57,420 nucleotides of DNA, from positions 1 to 57,420 of the forward strand of contig JAFGOZ010000212.1 in assembly GCA_016926235.1 (NCBI GenBank), written 5' to 3'. Origin of the DNA: Bacteroidales bacterium. GTDB lineage: Bacteria > Bacteroidota > Bacteroidia > Bacteroidales > UBA10428. The position numbers and the translations under genes are program-made. The notes beneath the pieces were generated by a model. That model saw only the letters and a program-made list of their open reading frames with translations. It was not told the origin of the DNA and did no database searches. Positions 7,033 to 16,526 of the stretch are shown piece after piece. Position 1 is the first letter of the stretch. Every line of letters begins with the position of its first letter.

Positions 7033-9867
7033 ATGAAGAGATTTGCTGGTTATCTGTTTATTATTTTTCTGATTGCATCATGCAAACCATACAGTATTAA
7101 TAATAATACAATTACACTTCGGGTAAAGGATACAACTTCAAATTTTACGCAGGTTATTAAAGTTGAAGTCATTGCAGATAATATTATTCATGTTCAATCA
7201 TCTCCCAACAGGTCAATTGATGATAAAAAAAGCTTAATTATTTGCAAAGAAAATTTGTCAAAAGGTGTGGAATGGGAATATATTGATAAAAATGGGGATA
7301 TTTTGGTAAAAACTTCCAAGCTTCAGTTAAATATTAGCAAGGCGACAGGGAAACTCACATTTTTAGATAAAAATGGAAATACTAAATTACAGGAAAAGGA
7401 TGGTAAAAGTTCATACTTTACTTCAAAAGAAATAGACGGGAAAACATACTACTCAGTTCGCCAGGTTTTCAATTCGCCTTCTAATGAAGCATTTTATGGA
7501 TTAGGTCAGCATCAAAACGGGCAGGTCAATTATAAAGGAGAAGATGTAGATCTATTTCAACATAATCTGGTGGCAGTTGTACCATTCTTAGTATCAAATA
7601 ACGATTATGGCATTTTGTGGGATAATTATTCGCGTTCAAAATTTGGAGATCCTCGCGATTATCAGCCGTTAACCATATTTAATGTATATGACGAAAATGG
7701 CAATGAAGGCGGATTAACTGCTAAGTATTATACTAAGAGGGACAAAAAAGAACTTTTAGCAGAACGGTTGGAATCAGAAATACAATATAAATATATTACA
7801 GATCTGAATAAATTCCCTAAGGATTTTAATCCGGGTGAGGGAATGGTTGAATGGACCGGTTATATTGAAGCAAAAGAAATAGGCAGTTATAAATTCTTGT
7901 CCCATTCAGCAGGATATATTAAGATCTGGCTGGATGAAGAACTTGTAGTCGACAATTGGAGACAATGCTGGAATGCCTGGACAAAGAAGTTTAAGCTTAA
8001 TGCAACTCCTGGAAGAAAAATACCGCTCCATATAGAGTGGATACCTGATGGTGGTGAATCGTACATTGCACTTGAATGTTTAAGCCCATATCCTGAAAAT
8101 GAACAAAATGAATTATCTCTATATTCAGAAGTTGCAAAGGGCATAGATTATTACTATATTTCAGGGGAAAATGCAGATGAAATAATTTCCGGCTACAGGC
8201 TTCTTACAGGGAAAGCGCCAATAATGCCAAAATGGGCCATGGGGCTCTGGCAAAGCCGCGAAAGATACCAAACTCAGGATGAGTTACTAAATGTCGTTAA
8301 GGAATACAGAAAACGACAAATTCCATTAGATAATATAGTACTAGACTGGCATTATTGGGAAGAAGATAAATGGGGTGAGCATAGCTTTGACCATTCCCGT
8401 TTTCCGGATCCTGTTGGCATGGTAAAAGAATTACATAATAATTTGCATGCAAATATTATGATATCTGTGTGGCCTAAGTATTATGAGAATACCAGGAACT
8501 ACGAGATAATGAGAAAGAATGGCTGGTTATATATGGAAAATATTAACAATCGCCAGAAAGACTGGGTAGGGCCGGGATACATTTCAACATTCTACGATGC
8601 TTTTAACGAAGAAGCCCGTGAAGCATATTGGAGCCAGCTAAGGGATAGTCTATATGTAAAAGGTATTGATGCATGGTGGCTGGATGCAACTGAACCTGAT
8701 GTCAAATCTAATACATCCCAGGAAGAAAGGGAAAAACTTATGTCTCCTACCGCATTGGGTCCGGCGGCAGAATATCTGAATGCATATTCACTTATGCAGT
8801 CAAAGGGAGTTTATGAAGGACAACGCAGTGTAGATCCGAACAAAAGAGTGTTTATCCTTACCCGATCTGCATTTGCCGGACAGCAAAAATATGCTACGGC
8901 TACCTGGAGTGGTGATGTTGCATCACGCTGGAGCGACCTGAAAGACCAGATAGCAGCCGGTGTTAATTTTTGTATTTCAGGAATTCCATATTGGACAACA
9001 GATATTGGCGGATTTTCAATGGAGTCAAGATATTATAACCCGACTAAGGACGATTTAAATGAGTGGAGGGAACTAAACCTTCGTTGGTTTCAGTTTGGTG
9101 TATTTTGTCCTCTTTTCAGAATACATGGGCAATATCCTTATCGTGAGATTTATAACCTGTCTCCGGAAGGAAGCCCGGTTTATAACTCAATGGTATTCTA
9201 TGATAAATTACGGTATCAATTAATGCCTTATATATATTCATTGGCTGGTGCAACATATCACAATGATTATACCATAATGCGGCCTTTGATGATGGACCAT
9301 GCAGCTGATATAAATGTACTGAATATCAACGACCAATTCATGTTTGGTTCTGATTTGCTTGTATGTCCGGTATATCAATATAAAGCCACAAACCGTAAAG
9401 TATATCTCCCAAACACCAGTGGATGGTACGATCTACTTTCCGGGGAATATTATGAAGGAGGAAGAAATTATACAGTTAACACACCTTTAAATAAGATCCC
9501 GGTATTTGTTAAGGAGGGTGCGATAATTGCCTGTGGCCCTGAAATACATTATATAAATGAAAAACTTACTGACCCTGTTACAATTTGTGTATTTGCGGGT
9601 AAAGACGGATCTTTTACTTTGTATGAAGATGAGGGAACCAATTATGATTATGAACAAGGGCTATATTCGAAAATAAAATTCAATTATTCTGAAAGTGACA
9701 GGATGTTATCCATTGATAAGCAGGAAGGACATTTTCCCGGGATGCTGAAAGAAAGAACATTTAATGTAAAGTTGATTACAAAAGACACTAAACAAGGATT
9801 GATGGATATGCCTGAAAAAACCTATTCAATTGATTACGATGGGAAACCAATTTCAATAAAACTATAA
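7033..9867 (+). CDS. GH31 alpha-xylosidase-type lipoprotein with PA14 insert
   Basis: A 944-residue protein. The signal ends FLIASC, so it is a lipoprotein. Order: N-terminal beta-sandwich with FYGLGQHQNG (~155), a PA14 domain inserted at about residues 224-365 (GGLTAKYY to ALECLSPYP), the (beta/alpha)8 barrel, then C-terminal sandwiches. The retaining nucleophile is D551 in WWLDATEPD and the acid/base D628 in TWSGDV. The PA14 insert in the N-terminal part and the length match the xyloglucan alpha-xylosidase BoGH31A type, which removes non-reducing alpha-1,6-xylose from xyloglucan oligosaccharides. It is first in the PUL, 40 bases before susC, likely in the same transcript. Another GH31 specificity (alpha-glucosidase) is possible, but the GH74 neighbour favours xylosidase. 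Confidence 0.85.
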   Translation: MKRFAGYLFIIFLIASCKPYSINNNTITLRVKDTTSNFTQVIKVEVIADNIIHVQSSPNRSIDDKKSLIICKENLSKGVEWEYIDKNGDILVKTSKLQLNISKATGKLTFLDKNGNTKLQEKDGKSSYFTSKEIDGKTYYSVRQVFNSPSNEAFYGLGQHQNGQVNYKGEDVDLFQHNLVAVVPFLVSNNDYGILWDNYSRSKFGDPRDYQPLTIFNVYDENGNEGGLTAKYYTKRDKKELLAERLESEIQYKYITDLNKFPKDFNPGEGMVEWTGYIEAKEIGSYKFLSHSAGYIKIWLDEELVVDNWRQCWNAWTKKFKLNATPGRKIPLHIEWIPDGGESYIALECLSPYPENEQNELSLYSEVAKGIDYYYISGENADEIISGYRLLTGKAPIMPKWAMGLWQSRERYQTQDELLNVVKEYRKRQIPLDNIVLDWHYWEEDKWGEHSFDHSRFPDPVGMVKELHNNLHANIMISVWPKYYENTRNYEIMRKNGWLYMENINNRQKDWVGPGYISTFYDAFNEEAREAYWSQLRDSLYVKGIDAWWLDATEPDVKSNTSQEEREKLMSPTALGPAAEYLNAYSLMQSKGVYEGQRSVDPNKRVFILTRSAFAGQQKYATATWSGDVASRWSDLKDQIAAGVNFCISGIPYWTTDIGGFSMESRYYNPTKDDLNEWRELNLRWFQFGVFCPLFRIHGQYPYREIYNLSPEGSPVYNSMVFYDKLRYQLMPYIYSLAGATYHNDYTIMRPLMMDHAADINVLNINDQFMFGSDLLVCPVYQYKATNRKVYLPNTSGWYDLLSGEYYEGGRNYTVNTPLNKIPVFVKEGAIIACGPEIHYINEKLTDPVTICVFAGKDGSFTLYEDEGTNYDYEQGLYSKIKFNYSESDRMLSIDKQEGHFPGMLKERTFNVKLITKDTKQGLMDMPEKTYSIDYDGKPISIKL

Positions 9868-9907
9868 TTTCAACAAACCTAATTAATTAACCTAATAATT
9901 AACTACT

Positions 9908-12900
9908 ATGAGAATAAATGTATTTTGCAACTATGCCTATTTCAGTAAAAGGCTGAATAATAAGCCCAGATGGAAGGCAAAGTTCTGTTTACTTTTCCTG
10001 ATGTTATTCTCAATAACGTTTACTCTTTTATCTCAAACAAGAACTATAACAGGGAAAGTAACTTTTGCTTCAGATAATGAATCTGTACCTGGGGCAAATG
10101 TTATTATTAAGGGAACAACAACCGGAACGATAACGGATATTGATGGAAATTTTTCACTTCAGGCATCGCCTGATGATATAATTGAGGTATCTTTTATGGG
10201 ATACATACCACAGACAGCTCAGGTAGGCGAAAATAACAATTTTTCATTTGCCCTTGTAGAGGATGTTGCAAGTATTGATGAAGTGGTTGTGATCGGGTAT
10301 GGTGTTCAGGCAAAAAAACTGGTTACTGGTTCGACAGTAAATGTAAAAGGGGATGATCTGCAAAAACGTAATTCTACAAATGCACTGCAGGCCTTGCAAG
10401 GATTAGCTCCGGGTATTAATATTACTTCCAAATCAGGGCAACCTGGAGAAGGATTACGGGTTACAATTCGTGGAGCAGGTACAACCGGAGATCCAACTCC
10501 ATTATTCATTGTAGATGGTGTACCTACAGGAGATATAAAATATTTGAGTAGTGCCGATATAGAATCTATTGATATTTTAAGAGATGCTGCGTCTGCTGCT
10601 ATTTACGGAGTTCGTGGTGCGAATGGTGTTGTGCTTATTACCACAAAAAAAGGAAAAGCAGGAAAATCACAGATAACCTTTGATGCATACTACGGTGTAC
10701 AGAATGCTGCTAAAAAAGTGGAACTTCTTGATGCAAGGCAGTACGCTATGATAATGAATGAACAACATCTGAACTCTGGCGGGACTACAGGAGGTCTGCC
10801 ATTTAATGTAAATGATCTGCCGGCTTATGTAAGAGGAGGGGTGACAGATAATAACTGGCTGGACAAAATGATTGTAAAAAATGCTTCAACCCAAAACTAT
10901 ACCATAGGAGCTTCGGGAGGTTCAGATCAGGGTATATATTCATTCTCATTATCTTATTCGGGCCAAGAAGGTATTGTTGGTGGGGCAGCAAAATCTAATT
11001 ATGAAAGGTATAATGGTCGTTTTAACAGTGAAAAAAATATTATGAACGGCAAATTAAAGGTGGGCGAAAACTTCGTATATTCCTATATTACTAAAAATGG
11101 TATACAGGTAGGGAATCAGTACGACAATACATTAAGAAGTGCTTTTAATGCTAGCCCGCTTATTCCTGATTACGATGATGCCGGCAATTATTTTAATACG
11201 GATAATGATACTATATTTGATCAGTTTGGCGAATCTTATTGGAATCCAACTGAAGCTAATCCATATATCAATATGGAGTTGAATAATCAAAATATTACTG
11301 TTACACAAAAAATTTTAGGAAATGTATATGCTGAAATGGAAATTATTAAAAACCTAAAATTTCGCTCCTCTTTTGGTATTGATAATAAAGCTGAAGAATA
11401 CAGGTCATTTACACCAATATATCATATTTCACTTTATAGCTTTAATTCTAAAACAAAAATGAGGCAAAAAATGGCAAAGGATTTCAAATATGTTGCTGAC
11501 AATATCCTTACATATGATATATTTAAAGGCGCCCATACCATTAACGCTATGATAGGTACTGCTGCTGAGAATTATACAGGAGTTTGGTTACAGGCTGATA
11601 ATACAGAATTGGTATTTAACGACCTTGAACATGCCTATGTAGATAACTCTACAAATACCCTTTATCCTGAATATAAAATGGAAGGTAAACCAAATGATAA
11701 TACAAAACTATTATCCTATTTTGGAAGGGTTCAATACAACTATAATGAAACTTACCTGTTTAACGCTACATTCAGGGCAGATGGGAGCTCCAAATTTGCA
11801 GAGGGACACCGTTGGGGATATTTCCCATCTGTTTCTGCCGGTTGGGTTTTATCAAATGAATCATTTCTGCAGGCTACTTCAGCATTTATGAATTTTCTTA
11901 AAATAAGGGCAAGCTGGGGACAAAACGGGAGTGAAAGTGCTTCAGCATTTAATTACATCGCACCTATAGCATTTACTCAGGCAACCTATGCTTTTGGAGA
12001 AACAGAAGGGGAAAGTACCCCGGGATCATATCCAAAAACGCTGTCAAATGAAGATCTGGGATGGGAAATTTCCGAACAAACAGATATAGGTTTCGATGCA
12101 CGTTTCTTCAATAATATTTCCGTAGGATTTGACTGGTACAGAAAAAATACCAAATTTTTGCTCATAAAACCCCCGGTACTTGCTACTGCCGGAGCTGAAG
12201 CGCCTTATATCAATGGTGGTAAAGTACTAAATACGGGGATTGAACTAAATGTTACCTATAATAAAACCCAGGGAGACTTCACATATAACATAAGCGCGAA
12301 TGGAGCTTATAATAAAAATAAATTGTTAGAGATTGATACCGACGACGGGATCATTCACGGAGCAGATAATACTCTTTATGCCAATTCACCTGAATTTTAC
12401 AGGGCCGAGGTAGGACATCCTATTGGTTACTTTTGGGGATATGAGATGGATGGGCTATTTCAATATTCTACAGATGTGACATCTCACACAAATTCCACGG
12501 GTACGATTATCCAACCTAATGCTAAACCCGGAGATGTTAGATATGTGGACCAAAATGATGATGGCAGACTTGATGATGATGATAAAATTGAATTGGGCGA
12601 CCCAAATCCGGATTTTGTATTCGGTCTGGCTATCGCCTGTGATTATAAAGGTTTTGATTTTTCAATTGTATCAAATGGTGTAGCTGGAAATCAAATTGTA
12701 CAGTCATATCGAAACCATACAGATAAATATTCAAACTATACTACTGCTATTCTCGATCGTTGGAAAGGACCTGGTACTTCAGACGAAATACCACGTGTTA
12801 CCAATTCAAATATTAACTATAAAAACTTTTCCAGTTTATTCATACAAAATGGCAGTTATTTGCGAATAAGTGATGTTACTTTAGGGTATGATTTAGCCAG

Positions 12901-13105
12901 AGGACTCAAGATACAGAAAATAAGCCAGCTACGTTTCTACGCTTCTGTACAGAACCTTTATACCCTTACCAAGTATAATGGCATGGACCCTGAAGTAGGA
13001 TATGGATTTGATAATGGAGATACAGATAAATTTTCATCCGGTATTGATCTTGGATTCTATCCCAGGCCCCGTACAATATTATTTGGCATTAACCTTAAAT
13101 TCTAA
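9908..13105 (+). CDS. susC: SusC/RagA-family TonB-dependent outer membrane transporter
   Basis: A 1065-residue protein. A long N-terminus with signal ends TLLSQTRT. It is followed by a CarboxypepD_reg-like domain (~46-125; GTTTGTITDIDGNFSL), the TonB box region (IDEVVVIGYG), a plug domain with LFIVDGVP and SIDILRDAASAAIYGVRGANGVVLITTKKG (read in two parts), and a 22-strand barrel ending in ILFGINLKF with the C-terminal Phe. It imports oligosaccharides across the outer membrane with energy from TonB, together with the SusD lid encoded 13 bases downstream. No extra N-terminal STN signalling domain is seen, so induction is probably through the HTCS rather than an anti-sigma factor. Confidence 0.95.
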   Translation: MRINVFCNYAYFSKRLNNKPRWKAKFCLLFLMLFSITFTLLSQTRTITGKVTFASDNESVPGANVIIKGTTTGTITDIDGNFSLQASPDDIIEVSFMGYIPQTAQVGENNNFSFALVEDVASIDEVVVIGYGVQAKKLVTGSTVNVKGDDLQKRNSTNALQALQGLAPGINITSKSGQPGEGLRVTIRGAGTTGDPTPLFIVDGVPTGDIKYLSSADIESIDILRDAASAAIYGVRGANGVVLITTKKGKAGKSQITFDAYYGVQNAAKKVELLDARQYAMIMNEQHLNSGGTTGGLPFNVNDLPAYVRGGVTDNNWLDKMIVKNASTQNYTIGASGGSDQGIYSFSLSYSGQEGIVGGAAKSNYERYNGRFNSEKNIMNGKLKVGENFVYSYITKNGIQVGNQYDNTLRSAFNASPLIPDYDDAGNYFNTDNDTIFDQFGESYWNPTEANPYINMELNNQNITVTQKILGNVYAEMEIIKNLKFRSSFGIDNKAEEYRSFTPIYHISLYSFNSKTKMRQKMAKDFKYVADNILTYDIFKGAHTINAMIGTAAENYTGVWLQADNTELVFNDLEHAYVDNSTNTLYPEYKMEGKPNDNTKLLSYFGRVQYNYNETYLFNATFRADGSSKFAEGHRWGYFPSVSAGWVLSNESFLQATSAFMNFLKIRASWGQNGSESASAFNYIAPIAFTQATYAFGETEGESTPGSYPKTLSNEDLGWEISEQTDIGFDARFFNNISVGFDWYRKNTKFLLIKPPVLATAGAEAPYINGGKVLNTGIELNVTYNKTQGDFTYNISANGAYNKNKLLEIDTDDGIIHGADNTLYANSPEFYRAEVGHPIGYFWGYEMDGLFQYSTDVTSHTNSTGTIIQPNAKPGDVRYVDQNDDGRLDDDDKIELGDPNPDFVFGLAIACDYKGFDFSIVSNGVAGNQIVQSYRNHTDKYSNYTTAILDRWKGPGTSDEIPRVTNSNINYKNFSSLFIQNGSYLRISDVTLGYDLARGLKIQKISQLRFYASVQNLYTLTKYNGMDPEVGYGFDNGDTDKFSSGIDLGFYPRPRTILFGINLKF

Positions 13106-13118
13106 AAACTAACAAAAC

Positions 13119-14756
13119 ATGAAAAATATTTATATAATATTAATAGTAGTCTTTATTGCATTAATAATTCATGCATGTGAAGGTTTTCTGGATGCAGAAC
13201 CTATGACTGTAAAAACCGAAATTAATTATTATAGTACTCCTGAAGAAGCAAGTGTGGCACTTGTAGGATGTTATGATGGTTTACAACAGATGTGGAGAGA
13301 GGGTGTTGCATTACCAATTGCTGCAGATGTAATGTCGGATTTATGTTTTGGAGGTACAGGATATCCTGATGGGGATTCATATCCTATGATGGATGAATTT
13401 GATAAGAATGTTGAACCGGGAGAATTAAACTTATTTGTGAAAACCTGGGAAGGATATTACAAAGGTATAAACCGCTGCAATACACTTATTAAAAATTTTG
13501 ATAACATTAAATGGGGAAACCAAACCGAACTGCAAAAAAGCGTTTGGGGAGAGGTACATTTCCTACGTGCTTATTTTTACTTTGATATGGTGCGATTATT
13601 TGAAAAGGTGCCATTGCTTGCAGAACCTACAGATAAAAATGTTCCGCAGGCAAAACCTGAGGATACTTATAAGCTTATTACTGAGGATTTATTGATTGCA
13701 ATAGCTAATTGCAGTAATAAAAAATATACAGCAATGGATCTTACAAAGTTTGGACACGCAACAAAATGGGCTGCTGAGGCACTTTTAGCACGCGTTTATT
13801 TGTTCTATACGGGTTATTATGGACAATCTGATCTGCTTGGACTTGTTACCAGTGCTGATGCACTTGCCGGTCTGGAAGATATAATCGCCAATAGTGATCA
13901 CGCCTTACTGGATAGTTTTCCTGATTTATGGCCGGCGGCTGCCACCTATACTGCAGTAAAACAAGGGAAGTCGCTTGATGCTAATACATATGCAGGTGAA
14001 GTGAATAAAGAAGTGGTTTTTTCAATTAAATATACCTATACGAGTGACTATAATGGAAATGCGGATGGAAATCACTGGCTGGTGATGAACGGTATTCGTA
14101 AAATGTATGTTCCAAAATATGGCTATGGATATGGTTGGGGAGGTTGTACAGTTATCCCGGAAGTTTATGAAGAATGGAACAACAGGGATAAACGTAAGGA
14201 AGCTTCAATCATGGCTGTTGATGAAGAAGGTATAATTTATGACCAAATAGGGGATATGAAAGAATATACAGGATATTTTACAAAAAAATACATTCCTACA
14301 TGTAATGCTGCTGGGGAAAGCATTGCCGAAAATTATGGTGGAGTAAATTTTATGATTGGCCAATACCAGGATTATTTTGTTATTCGCTATGCCGATGTTC
14401 TGCTTATGGCGGCTGAATTAGGTAGTCCAAATGCTTTACAATATGTTAATGATGTACATACACGTGCTGGTTTAGATCCTTTGAGTGCTGTTGATAAAGA
14501 TGTGATCTTTGAAGAACGCCGGTTGGAATTTGCTTTTGAAGGAATTCGTTACTGGGACCTTTTAAGATATGACCATACACTTGCTTATGCTGCTGAAAAA
14601 GTAACTTACAAAGGAAAGATATTAACTGGTGGTATTGAAGAAGATAAAGAAATAGATGGAGCAAACCTGGTTCTTACACGAGGGTTGTGTCAAATTCCCA
14701 ATAACCAGATAACATTATCCAATGGGGTTTTAAAGCAAAATCCGGGATGGGATTAA
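13119..14756 (+). CDS. susD: SusD/RagB-family glycan-binding outer membrane lipoprotein
   Basis: A 545-residue protein. The lipobox is IHACEGFLD; the acidic position after Cys fits surface export. The N-terminal TPR-rich SusD half has FDMVRLFEKVPLL (~residue 151) and the C-terminal RagB/SusD half has the family signature VIFEERRLEFAFEGIRYWDL (~462-481). The start of the mature protein, FLDAEPMTVKT, is typical (FLDxxP). It closes over SusC at the surface and binds the incoming oligosaccharide. It lies directly after susC and 60 bases before the putative surface binding protein. Confidence 0.95.
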   Translation: MKNIYIILIVVFIALIIHACEGFLDAEPMTVKTEINYYSTPEEASVALVGCYDGLQQMWREGVALPIAADVMSDLCFGGTGYPDGDSYPMMDEFDKNVEPGELNLFVKTWEGYYKGINRCNTLIKNFDNIKWGNQTELQKSVWGEVHFLRAYFYFDMVRLFEKVPLLAEPTDKNVPQAKPEDTYKLITEDLLIAIANCSNKKYTAMDLTKFGHATKWAAEALLARVYLFYTGYYGQSDLLGLVTSADALAGLEDIIANSDHALLDSFPDLWPAAATYTAVKQGKSLDANTYAGEVNKEVVFSIKYTYTSDYNGNADGNHWLVMNGIRKMYVPKYGYGYGWGGCTVIPEVYEEWNNRDKRKEASIMAVDEEGIIYDQIGDMKEYTGYFTKKYIPTCNAAGESIAENYGGVNFMIGQYQDYFVIRYADVLLMAAELGSPNALQYVNDVHTRAGLDPLSAVDKDVIFEERRLEFAFEGIRYWDLLRYDHTLAYAAEKVTYKGKILTGGIEEDKEIDGANLVLTRGLCQIPNNQITLSNGVLKQNPGWD

Positions 14757-14816
14757 AATAAAATATAAATTTGAAATAATTACCTTGAATTATTAACCTT
14801 AAATTATCTTAAAACT

Positions 14817-16292
14817 ATGAAAAAAATGAATTTTAAAACTTTATTAGTAATTATTAGCGCGATGATGCTAATATTTTCATCTTGTAAAAAAGATGAAGAA
14901 GAAGAAAATGGGGATCCTAATCAACCCGTTCTTAACAAAAACTTTTCATTTACCGTAACAAGTAATGATGTTGTGTTTACAACAACTATTACAGCCGGTA
15001 ATGTATGGTTTACAAATTGTAAAACAGGTACTGAATATCCTACAGTGGATCAAACAGTAACAGTGAACATTTATCTAAAGGGTACATACAAATTCTTATG
15101 TAGTGCCTACATTGATGGTACAACTTATGTTTCTGATACTTTCAATGTTGTTATTGGCTCCAGTGATCTGACATTCCTCGAATCCGGTGCTTGGTTGTGG
15201 TTAACCGGCGGTCATGATGGTGATGATCCTGTTACCAAAACCTGGAAATTGGATATAAATTCTGATGGTAAGTGTGTATACTATTCTGGTCCATTGCATT
15301 ATAGTGGTTATGAAGGTGCAGGTGGAGACAGAAGAGATGAATTTGTTTACTGGGCTTGGGATGTAATGCCAAATCAACTTCCATATACTTTGTCTGACGG
15401 TACTGAAATGTCTTCGTTCTTTAACTGGGAGCCGGATTATCCAAATAATACATGGATTATGGCTGCTAATGATTATGGAACAATTACTTTCGATGGCGTT
15501 AATATGACTGTAGAAACTGACATTTTTGGAGAAACCACAACAGGAAGTTTTGATTTTGACCCGACAACAATGAAACTTACACTTAACAATGTCGTTCTTC
15601 CAATTGATACAGGACGTTTAAATGATGGTCAATATGAAGATGAAAACCTGCATAATTTAAGAATATTCGCATTAGCTGATTCTGGTATGCAAATTGGTAT
15701 CAAACGTACGTATGAAGGTGGTAATGAATCTAAATGGGTTAATGTATACAACTTCATTTGTGATGACTATGTTTATCCTGTGCCTGAAGAATTCAGTTAT
15801 ACAGAGCCACTTAATACTTCAATTACCGCAGCTGATCTGGAAGGTACCTGGGTATATGCAGCAGTACCCCAAAATTGGGTAAGTTGGACTGGAGTTGGAG
15901 ATCAAGGATCAAATAATCCTGCAGCATTACTTAATAATTGGGTTACGCGTTCAGATATCGCAACAACTCTCACAAGCTGGGGTGCTGGTAACGCTGACTC
16001 AATATTTACAGCAAATGATGCATATGAATTTGTATTTGAGAGCAGTGGTAATTGTACATTGGCCGGTGTTGCTAATACTTATACTGTATCTGGTGGTGTT
16101 ATTACCTTTGGAACAGCACTTACTACTGAATTTGCATGTATTTGGATTAATCCAACAGGAACAAGTGTATCAGTTATCGACGTGGCGAAAAACAATGATG
16201 GCACTGACTATGTGGATGATGGAAGTCTATGGCTTGGCCAAAAGAATGGTGACAAGAATGAATCATCTTGTGTTCATATAATGAAGAAATAA
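14817..16292 (+). CDS. Putative surface glycan-binding lipoprotein (SusE-position)
   Basis: A 491-residue protein. The lipobox is IFSSCKKDEEEENGD; Lys-Lys-acidic residues after Cys are a surface-export signal in Bacteroidota. An N-terminal PKD/Ig-like domain (~35-118) is rich in Thr/Val strands. Two further beta-rich regions follow: ~120-325, with WLWLTGGHDGDD and many Trp/Tyr suited to sugar stacking, and ~335-490, with GTWVYAAVPQNW. No catalytic motif is seen. Its position right after susD and before a hairpin is that of SusE or SGBP-B proteins, which bind the polymer at the cell face. I do not recognise the family of the two C-terminal modules. Confidence 0.7.
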   Translation: MKKMNFKTLLVIISAMMLIFSSCKKDEEEENGDPNQPVLNKNFSFTVTSNDVVFTTTITAGNVWFTNCKTGTEYPTVDQTVTVNIYLKGTYKFLCSAYIDGTTYVSDTFNVVIGSSDLTFLESGAWLWLTGGHDGDDPVTKTWKLDINSDGKCVYYSGPLHYSGYEGAGGDRRDEFVYWAWDVMPNQLPYTLSDGTEMSSFFNWEPDYPNNTWIMAANDYGTITFDGVNMTVETDIFGETTTGSFDFDPTTMKLTLNNVVLPIDTGRLNDGQYEDENLHNLRIFALADSGMQIGIKRTYEGGNESKWVNVYNFICDDYVYPVPEEFSYTEPLNTSITAADLEGTWVYAAVPQNWVSWTGVGDQGSNNPAALLNNWVTRSDIATTLTSWGAGNADSIFTANDAYEFVFESSGNCTLAGVANTYTVSGGVITFGTALTTEFACIWINPTGTSVSVIDVAKNNDGTDYVDDGSLWLGQKNGDKNESSCVHIMKK

Positions 16293-16320
16293 AACGTACT
16301 GATTGATTTTATTCTTACAT

Positions 16321-16346
16321 AGAGGCTGTCTTATCAGGCAGCCTCT
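16321..16346 (+). terminator. Hairpin after the binding-protein gene
   Basis: AGAGGCTG(TC) TTATCA (GG)CAGCCTCT makes an 8-bp perfect stem, or 10 bp including one G-T pair, with a 6-base loop, followed by ATAATTTTCTT. The T-run is weak, so it may attenuate rather than stop transcription fully. Confidence 0.65.
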
Positions 16347-16429
16347 ATAATTTTCTTGTATCAGGATTATTTCAAATTTATAATCTAATTCTGTATTTTT
16401 AACTTTTAATGAAGCAGGATTTCTTACGG

Positions 16430-16460
16430 TTTGACTTTTCCCATAACTTTTTATACTTTG
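16430..16460 (+). promoter_or_regulatory. Putative promoter for the enzyme operon
   Basis: TTTG at 16430-16433, then 18 bases, then TATACTTTG at 16452-16460, one base longer than the TAnnTTTG consensus. It lies between the hairpin at 16321-16346 and the GH74 gene, so the enzyme genes could be transcribed separately. Confidence 0.45.
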
Positions 16461-16526
16461 TAATTCAAATACTTTATTGGTTCTATGGTTTTGCATGTGA
16501 TGATGAATAGTAGAAAAAAAAACATT

